DNA of 20,458 nt from a virus: positions 1-20,458 of IMG/VR virus record IMGVR_UViG_3300046517_002618; one strand, 5' to 3'. The notes under the pieces were generated by a model that worked only from the letters and a program-made list of their open reading frames with translations, did no database searches and was not told the origin of the DNA. Below are positions 15,683-20,458 of this stretch, piece by piece (positions within the stretch are counted from its first letter, which is position 1; each line of letters begins with the position of its first letter). Both the position numbers and the translations under genes were made by a program.

Positions 15683-17680
15683 ATGAGCTTGCTCCTGCTG
15701 TTCTCCCAGGCGGTACGGGCTAAGATAAGGACTGGCCAGCAAGGTCTCCCGGGACTAGGACGACGCGGAACCTGCCGTGCCATCCGTGGTTATCCCGTTC
15801 CCCAGAATCCCACTGCGGGTCCGCCGTTCCGGCAGGCTCCCCGGGCTGTCCAGTCCCGGTTCCCGCTGCCTCGCAGGGGACGCACCTACGCTTCCCCTCT
15901 CGTCGCGGTCCGGGTAACCGCAGCGCGGACCGGACCCCCGTTCTACCCGGTCCGCGCTGCGATCAGGGCGCGGCTCCCGCAGCAGCCCGTCCTTCGCGGC
16001 AGGGTATATTCCAGTCCCCCGGCTCCGGTCCGCAACCCGGTTCAGGGTCCTGTCTTCCGGCAGGTCATCAAGCCCGTCCGGGTATCCCTGCCGCCCTGGC
16101 AGCCACGGGCTGGCAGGATCGGGAGCAGTTTCGGTGCCCCGGTCATCAACCCGGCTCACGGACCTCCGTTCGAGCCAGCGACCACTCCGGTCCAGGCGCG
16201 TCTCCCGCAGCTTCAGCCTCGTGCTGGCAGGATCGGCTCCAGTCCTGGGGCTCCGGTCCGCAACCCGGTGCGCGGTCCCCTTTTCGAGCAGGCATCCGCG
16301 CCGGTACAGGCACGCATCCCGCAGGTTTCCCCACGGGGACGCACCAGCGGCAGCGCAGGATCCCGAGTCCAGGTTTCCCCTCCGGCAACCGGTCCTGTCT
16401 TCGAGCAGGCTATCACGCCCATTCAGGCGAGGATCCCGCAAGTCTTCTCCCGGGGCAGGATCTATTCCAATCCGGGCAGTCCTGCCAGGAATCCCGGGAC
16501 CGGACCGGTCTTTGAACAGGGCACCATTCCCGTACGGGCACCTGTTCCCCGGACATTCTCCAGAGGGCATGCCGGGTCCAGTGCCGGTGCTCCGGCGCAG
16601 AATCCGGGAACAGGTCCGGTTTTCCGCCAGCGTCCCTTCCCGGTACAGGCGGTTGACCCTCTTCCCCGCAGAGGCAGGGTTGCCTCCAGTCCCGGCGGTC
16701 CGGTCAGCAATCCGGTACCCGGGATTATCGGTCCTGTCTTCAGGTCAGCGACCAGCCCGAGCCGCATCCGTCCCTCGCTGCCTCTGCGCGGGCGCACGGT
16801 CTCGAACCCGGGTGCCCCGGTCAGGAACCCGGGAGCAGGTCCGCTCTTCCGGCAGATCATACGCCCGGTCCAGGCCCGTATCCCGCAGGTTTTCTCCCGG
16901 GGTCGCGCTGAGGGCAGTGCGGGCTTCTCGGTTTACAGCGGTCCGCCGTTCCGTCAGGCAGCATCTCCTGCGCGGATCAGGATCACTTTCCCTCCGCGAG
17001 GGCGGATCACCGCTAATCCTGGCGGTCCGGTACAGAATCCGCCTCCGGTTATCATCGGACCCCCGTTCTACCCGGCGAGATCGCCTGCGAGAGCCCGGAT
17101 CATCCCGCCGCCGAGAGGGCGGACTGCTTCCAGCCCGGGTGCCCCGGTCCGCAATGCAAGCCTGGGTGCGGCGTTCCCCGCGTGGCACGGACCGGCCCGT
17201 TCCCGCATCGCGCAGGCTTTCAGCAAGGGCCGCGCGTCCGGCAGCTCCGGTTTCCCGCAGGCGGTACCGGCTCCTGTCTACCCGCTGAGGACTCCGGTCC
17301 GGGGACGGATCGTACTGCCGCAGCGTGGCAGGATCATCTCCGGCAAGGGCACCCCGCCTCCGGTTATCCCCGCTGCCGTCTATCCGCTGCACTCGCCGGT
17401 AGCGGCGAGAATCCCGCTGCCCAGGCGCGGCAGGACTCTCGGCAACCCGGGCGGTCCTGTCCGCAACCCGGTGCGCGGACCGAAGGTCTATCCCCTGCAC
17501 GGTCCTATCGGGATCGGGAACAGGGCACCCGGTCCTTTCCGTAAGGGCTCGGCACAGGTCAGCGCGTCCTCTCCGGTGAGCAGATCGGTATCTGTGGTCG
17601 CGCTGAGATTCAGTCTCGGGGTGCCGTATCTCAGGTGGCTTCCCGGGAACGCGAGAACGCAATGGCAGGTACCAGCATAA
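15683..17680 (+). CDS. Arg/Pro/Gly-rich tandem-repeat protein, 665 aa
   Basis: ATG at 15683 follows AAGGAG. After a short hydrophobic start the protein is built of about 16 repeats of 34-39 residues. Each has Gly-Pro-x-Phe, then x-Pro-Val-x-Ala-Arg-Ile-Pro, then Arg-Gly-Arg-x-x-Ser-Ser-Pro-Gly-x-Pro-Val-x-Asn-Pro. The first Gly-Pro-Pro-Phe is at residue 46 and the last repeat ends near 616; a non-repetitive 50-residue tail follows. Asp and Glu are very rare, so it is extremely basic and probably extended. It lies between virion-type genes and the portal, which suggests a structural, nucleic-acid-binding or capsid-filling role. I recognise no family. Confidence 0.8.
   Translation: MSLLLLFSQAVRAKIRTGQQGLPGLGRRGTCRAIRGYPVPQNPTAGPPFRQAPRAVQSRFPLPRRGRTYASPLVAVRVTAARTGPPFYPVRAAIRARLPQQPVLRGRVYSSPPAPVRNPVQGPVFRQVIKPVRVSLPPWQPRAGRIGSSFGAPVINPAHGPPFEPATTPVQARLPQLQPRAGRIGSSPGAPVRNPVRGPLFEQASAPVQARIPQVSPRGRTSGSAGSRVQVSPPATGPVFEQAITPIQARIPQVFSRGRIYSNPGSPARNPGTGPVFEQGTIPVRAPVPRTFSRGHAGSSAGAPAQNPGTGPVFRQRPFPVQAVDPLPRRGRVASSPGGPVSNPVPGIIGPVFRSATSPSRIRPSLPLRGRTVSNPGAPVRNPGAGPLFRQIIRPVQARIPQVFSRGRAEGSAGFSVYSGPPFRQAASPARIRITFPPRGRITANPGGPVQNPPPVIIGPPFYPARSPARARIIPPPRGRTASSPGAPVRNASLGAAFPAWHGPARSRIAQAFSKGRASGSSGFPQAVPAPVYPLRTPVRGRIVLPQRGRIISGKGTPPPVIPAAVYPLHSPVAARIPLPRRGRTLGNPGGPVRNPVRGPKVYPLHGPIGIGNRAPGPFRKGSAQVSASSPVSRSVSVVALRFSLGVPYLRWLPGNARTQWQVPA
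15818..17530 (+). repeat. Tandem repeats of about 111 bp encoding the basic repeat protein
   Basis: The coding sequence repeats with a period of 102-117 bp over about 1.7 kb, in phase with the 34-39-residue protein repeat. Copies 3-10 are closest to each other; the last four keep the Arg-Gly-Arg block but lose the Phe motif (Val-Tyr in place of x-Phe). GC-rich repeats leave long spurious open frames on both strands here. Confidence 0.75.
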
Positions 17681-18081
17681 TGGACTGGGAAACCGGATCG
17701 GCAGTCATCCAGTGGGATACCGACATCGCATGGACGGAGTGGAATGTGGGATTCTCCACCATAGGGATGTCACATCTCGCGACGGAATACGTGCTCATCC
17801 CCGTAGTGGCAACCAAGTCGGGGCTCCCGTACAATCCGGTTGCGGATGCGGTCCAGTTCGCTTTCATGCCCACCCCCACCCAGGTCCCGCAAGTCAGTGA
17901 CTGGGTTTCCGGAAGCTGGGATACTGATACGACAAATGTCTTGTACCCGTATTCTGCGAAGTGCCTGGTCGGTCCTGCCGGGACGATCACCCTGGGGATC
18001 GGGAGTTATATCATCTATATTAAGATCACCGACAGCCCGGAAATCCCGGTCCTTATCGGCGGGCAGCTGCAAGTCTCATGA
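17662..18081 (+). CDS. Probable virion structural protein, 139 aa
   Basis: Start is uncertain: ATG 17662 (overlapping the repeat-protein gene by 19 nt), GTG 17635 or ATG 17680. The product has several Trp and Asp residues near the start (Met-Asp-Trp-Glu-Thr-Gly, Trp-Asp-Thr-Asp), then beta strands and a hydrophobic C-terminal strand set (Ser-Tyr-Ile-Ile-Tyr-Ile-Lys-Ile). It resembles small beta-sandwich phage proteins. It is followed by the portal gene after only 11 bp, so it is part of the same transcript. Confidence 0.65.
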   Translation: MAGTSIMDWETGSAVIQWDTDIAWTEWNVGFSTIGMSHLATEYVLIPVVATKSGLPYNPVADAVQFAFMPTPTQVPQVSDWVSGSWDTDTTNVLYPYSAKCLVGPAGTITLGIGSYIIYIKITDSPEIPVLIGGQLQVS

Positions 18082-18092
18082 GAGCAGGTTAA

Positions 18093-20458
18093 TTGCCACG
18101 AGCTAGTGCGATCGTCAACGCACTGAAGTCCATCCCCGGCGGGGCGCGTCCGACCTACGCCCCCCAGTCTTCCGGCATGGGCAGGATCAGTCCCATCCAG
18201 GCGGAGATGTACTACAACAACTCCTACGCCAATACCTACGGGCCTTTCCTGCCGAGACCGTCCAGGACATTCACAGATGGCGCGTTCGCGCCGATGTCCC
18301 CGATCCAGCCGACTCCGGTCGATGAGCCGCCGCCCGGGGGGACATTTCCCGGTCCCCGTTACTGGCAGTACCGCAATGCCTGGAACCTCCCGACCCCGCC
18401 TGGCTCCGAAGGACTCAAGCTCGCGTCCTTCGATCAGCTGAGGACCCTCGCCCAGAAGTACTCCGTCGCCAGGGCAGCCATCGAGCTGCGCATCGAGGAG
18501 ATCCGGGGGCTGAGATGGGATATCACCCTGACCACCGATGCTGCGAAAGCATACCAGGGCGACCGGAAGTCAATGCAGGATTTCGGGGAGCGCAAGGCAA
18601 AAGCGAAGAAGTTCTTCAAGCGCCCCGATCCTGATTTCTGGAATTTCGATAGCTTCCTCAATGCGTTCCTGGAGGAAGTGTTCGTTTATGATGCCCTCGC
18701 GATGGTCTTCCGCCCCAAGTACGGCGCATCTTTCGGAATGGGGGGAAGAGGGCTGCTCGGGAGTAACCTGGATTCCCTCAACCTGGTTTCCGGACCTACC
18801 ATCCGCCCGCTGATTGACATTCACGGCGGGCATCCCAGACCCCCCGCCCCAGCTTACCAGCAATTTCTTTATGGAGTTCCCCGCAGCGATTACATGACCA
18901 TTGCGACCGGTTCCGACATCGAGGATTACGGCCTCGCCGGAGCGGAAGTCAATGATTTCAACGCGGATATCATGCTCTACGCCCCGTACTGGGTGACAAG
19001 GGAGACCCCTTACGGGTTCCCTCCGGTGGAAAGGGCGCTGCTGCCTATCATCTCGGGATTGCAGAAGCAGGAATTCCAGCTTGACTATTTCACCGAAGGC
19101 ACAGTTCCCGCCGTTTACATATCGCCAGGCGATGCAAATATCACGCCTACTCAGATCGGGGAATTGCAGAATGCGCTGAATGCCCTCGCGGGGGATCCGG
19201 CTTACCATCTCAAGGTCGTCGTACTGCCCCCGGGAAGCAAAGTCGAGCCGCAGCGCCCGGTGGACCTCAGCGATTCTTTTGACTACCTGGTCATGAACCA
19301 GGTCTGCATGGCATTCGACGTGCAGCCACAGGAACTAGGTATTATCCCCGATATCGGGGGCACCCCGACAGGTCCTTCTGCGTCCGGTGTCCGCTTTTCC
19401 GGGCAGGAAGCCCGCGACGTGAAATCCCGCAAATCCACCTTGCCCCTGCTCAAGTGGATCGCGGATATCTTCAATTACGTCCTGCAGGATATCTGCGGTC
19501 ATCCGGACATGCAGTTCGAGTTCGAGGGACTGGTCAATGACGAGGATAAGCAGGCTATTACCTCTCTCGGGGTGGAGCAGGTGCAGAATGGCATCGCATC
19601 CATCGATGAGGTCAGGGACCGGCTGGACATGCCCCCGTGGGGGCTGCAGGAGACCTCCGAGCCGATCGTCATGACCCCGAACGGGCCTATCCCGTTCTCG
19701 ATGGCACCCCAGCTCATCCAGGCGATGCTCACCCAGGGACAGAACGGCGGTTCAGCTAAGAGCGGGGCGTCTCCGAAGAAGGGCACTTCCGCGACGAAGC
19801 CGAACGGGAGTCATCCGGCACCGGTCTCCCCGTCGCGCCCGGATCCCTCGAAGACCCCCCAGCACATAGCGGCAGCGGCTGCTACCGGGACACTCCGCCC
19901 GCAGCGGGGAGAATCCGGCGGTACCGGGCGGACCGGGAATAACGGATCACGTAAGCGCGGTCAGGGTCTTGCCCCCACTCAGGGCAGGTTCCGCAACAAG
20001 GCAGCAGCAGTCTCGGAACTGGACGCGCTCCGGCGGCACCTGCGCAAGGGCAGGGAGATCACCACCTGGGAGCCGGTCAACATCACGGACAACATCCTTG
20101 CCAGGATCGCGGAAGATCTTGCCAAGGGCGTGCTGCTGGATACCGCCATCGAGCGCGCCGGGACCATTTCCGAGGACTTTTACAAGTCCGAAGCCGATGC
20201 TCCGGCCTCCCGTGATCCTTTCCTGCCTGATGACGAGATAATCAAGTCCCAGCCTCAGTTCCCCGGCTGGCAGCAGGACCTCGGACTGGTCGGGAGATAT
20301 AAGGAAGAGATCTCCCAGGCATTCCAGGACTCCGAGATCAAGGGCTCGCAGCTCCGCAAGGATGCCGCCACCGGGAAGATGTACGTTTCCTCCGGCACTC
20401 TCCACGGGCTGATCTCCGATGCCACGAAAGAGACTTTCCTGAGCACCATGACCCCGAT
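18093..20458 (+). CDS. Portal protein (HK97-like), N-terminal 788 residues, cut by window end
   Basis: The frame stays open from TTG 18093 to the window end. A TAA lies in frame just before the TTG, which is therefore the first possible start. AGCAGG serves as Shine-Dalgarno; the first in-frame ATG is 28 codons in. After a Pro-rich N-terminal region, residues of about 110-550 match portals: an early helical segment, Tyr-Gly-Phe-Pro-Pro-Val-Glu-Arg-Ala with a helix, and Tyr-Phe-Thr-Glu-Gly-Thr-Val-Pro. Portals form the dodecameric ring through which terminase pumps DNA. A Gly/Ser/Pro/Lys linker (about 553-625) leads to a further helical domain, unusual for a plain portal. Confidence 0.85.
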   Translation, partial: MPRASAIVNALKSIPGGARPTYAPQSSGMGRISPIQAEMYYNNSYANTYGPFLPRPSRTFTDGAFAPMSPIQPTPVDEPPPGGTFPGPRYWQYRNAWNLPTPPGSEGLKLASFDQLRTLAQKYSVARAAIELRIEEIRGLRWDITLTTDAAKAYQGDRKSMQDFGERKAKAKKFFKRPDPDFWNFDSFLNAFLEEVFVYDALAMVFRPKYGASFGMGGRGLLGSNLDSLNLVSGPTIRPLIDIHGGHPRPPAPAYQQFLYGVPRSDYMTIATGSDIEDYGLAGAEVNDFNADIMLYAPYWVTRETPYGFPPVERALLPIISGLQKQEFQLDYFTEGTVPAVYISPGDANITPTQIGELQNALNALAGDPAYHLKVVVLPPGSKVEPQRPVDLSDSFDYLVMNQVCMAFDVQPQELGIIPDIGGTPTGPSASGVRFSGQEARDVKSRKSTLPLLKWIADIFNYVLQDICGHPDMQFEFEGLVNDEDKQAITSLGVEQVQNGIASIDEVRDRLDMPPWGLQETSEPIVMTPNGPIPFSMAPQLIQAMLTQGQNGGSAKSGASPKKGTSATKPNGSHPAPVSPSRPDPSKTPQHIAAAAATGTLRPQRGESGGTGRTGNNGSRKRGQGLAPTQGRFRNKAAAVSELDALRRHLRKGREITTWEPVNITDNILARIAEDLAKGVLLDTAIERAGTISEDFYKSEADAPASRDPFLPDDEIIKSQPQFPGWQQDLGLVGRYKEEISQAFQDSEIKGSQLRKDAATGKMYVSSGTLHGLISDATKETFLSTMTP

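Noticed and set aside
16134-17662. Long overlapping frames on both strands in the repeat gene
   Set aside because: Arise from the GC-rich tandem repeat; the 15683-17680 frame alone has a Shine-Dalgarno and in-phase repeat structure.

Overview
The window looks like part of a tailed bacteriophage genome that infects a high-GC Gram-positive (actinobacterial) host. The evidence is a GC-rich sequence with heavy GTG/TTG start use, a terminase large subunit, a portal protein cut off by the window end, virion-type proteins, and secreted peptidoglycan hydrolases of the Rpf/LysM and NlpC/P60 kinds. A prophage or an uncultured phage contig is equally possible. No integrase, major capsid protein, protease or tape measure is visible.

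Layout. 1-488: an AT-richer leader with an array of 15-bp palindromes (GTTAGC-N3-GCTAAC) and three tandem micro-ORFs, two of which share a K-[YH]-P-P-E motif. 489-1204: a HAD-fold phosphatase and a 51-residue protein on the plus strand. 1205-4916: a compact minus-strand operon of eleven small overlapping genes, including a metallophosphoesterase, a SLOG/DUF2493 nucleotide-binding protein and several Cys-rich or membrane proteins. One plus-strand membrane-protein gene (2436-2831) sits inside it. 4917-5376: a divergent promoter region and an unusual RNA locus. 5377-6468: two unrecognised genes closed by a strong intrinsic terminator. 6469-7614: three overlapping small genes (two zinc-ribbon or zinc-finger-like, one HTH-like). 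7615-9009: a promoter, a structured leader and two secreted peptidoglycan hydrolases, closed by a 15-bp hairpin. 9026-13938: terminase, small zinc-knuckle-like proteins, then a GT4 glycosyltransferase, a SAM methyltransferase, a tiny gene and a GT-A glycosyltransferase, nearly all translationally coupled. 14006-20458: virion-like proteins, a 665-residue Arg/Pro-rich protein with about 16 repeats of about 37 residues, another structural-type protein and the portal.

The most unusual part is 4934-5356. A TTGACA promoter is followed by two modules, each made of a tRNA 3' half, a 5-nt linker and a tRNA 5' half, in that inverted order. Acceptor-stem pairing is best within each module (6/7 and 7/7), and each then has a canonical 5-nt variable loop, which suggests circularly permuted tRNA genes. 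They are embedded in spacers with a hexameric AAGCCS repeat. Downstream lies a 42-nt element that folds as a closing stem, a D-arm-like hairpin and a perfect UCU anticodon arm, with no T arm. A conventional reading, one tRNA (5051-5190) with a 70-plus-nt insertion in its anticodon loop, cannot be excluded from sequence alone.

How the parts may work together: the packaging and portal genes form the virion-assembly core. The glycosyltransferase/methyltransferase cassette inside it may decorate virion proteins, since the downstream products are rich in Ser, Thr and Gly. The Rpf-like and NlpC-like enzymes probably act on host peptidoglycan and have their own promoter. The RNA locus and the HAD, SLOG and phosphoesterase genes probably belong to an accessory, host-takeover region.
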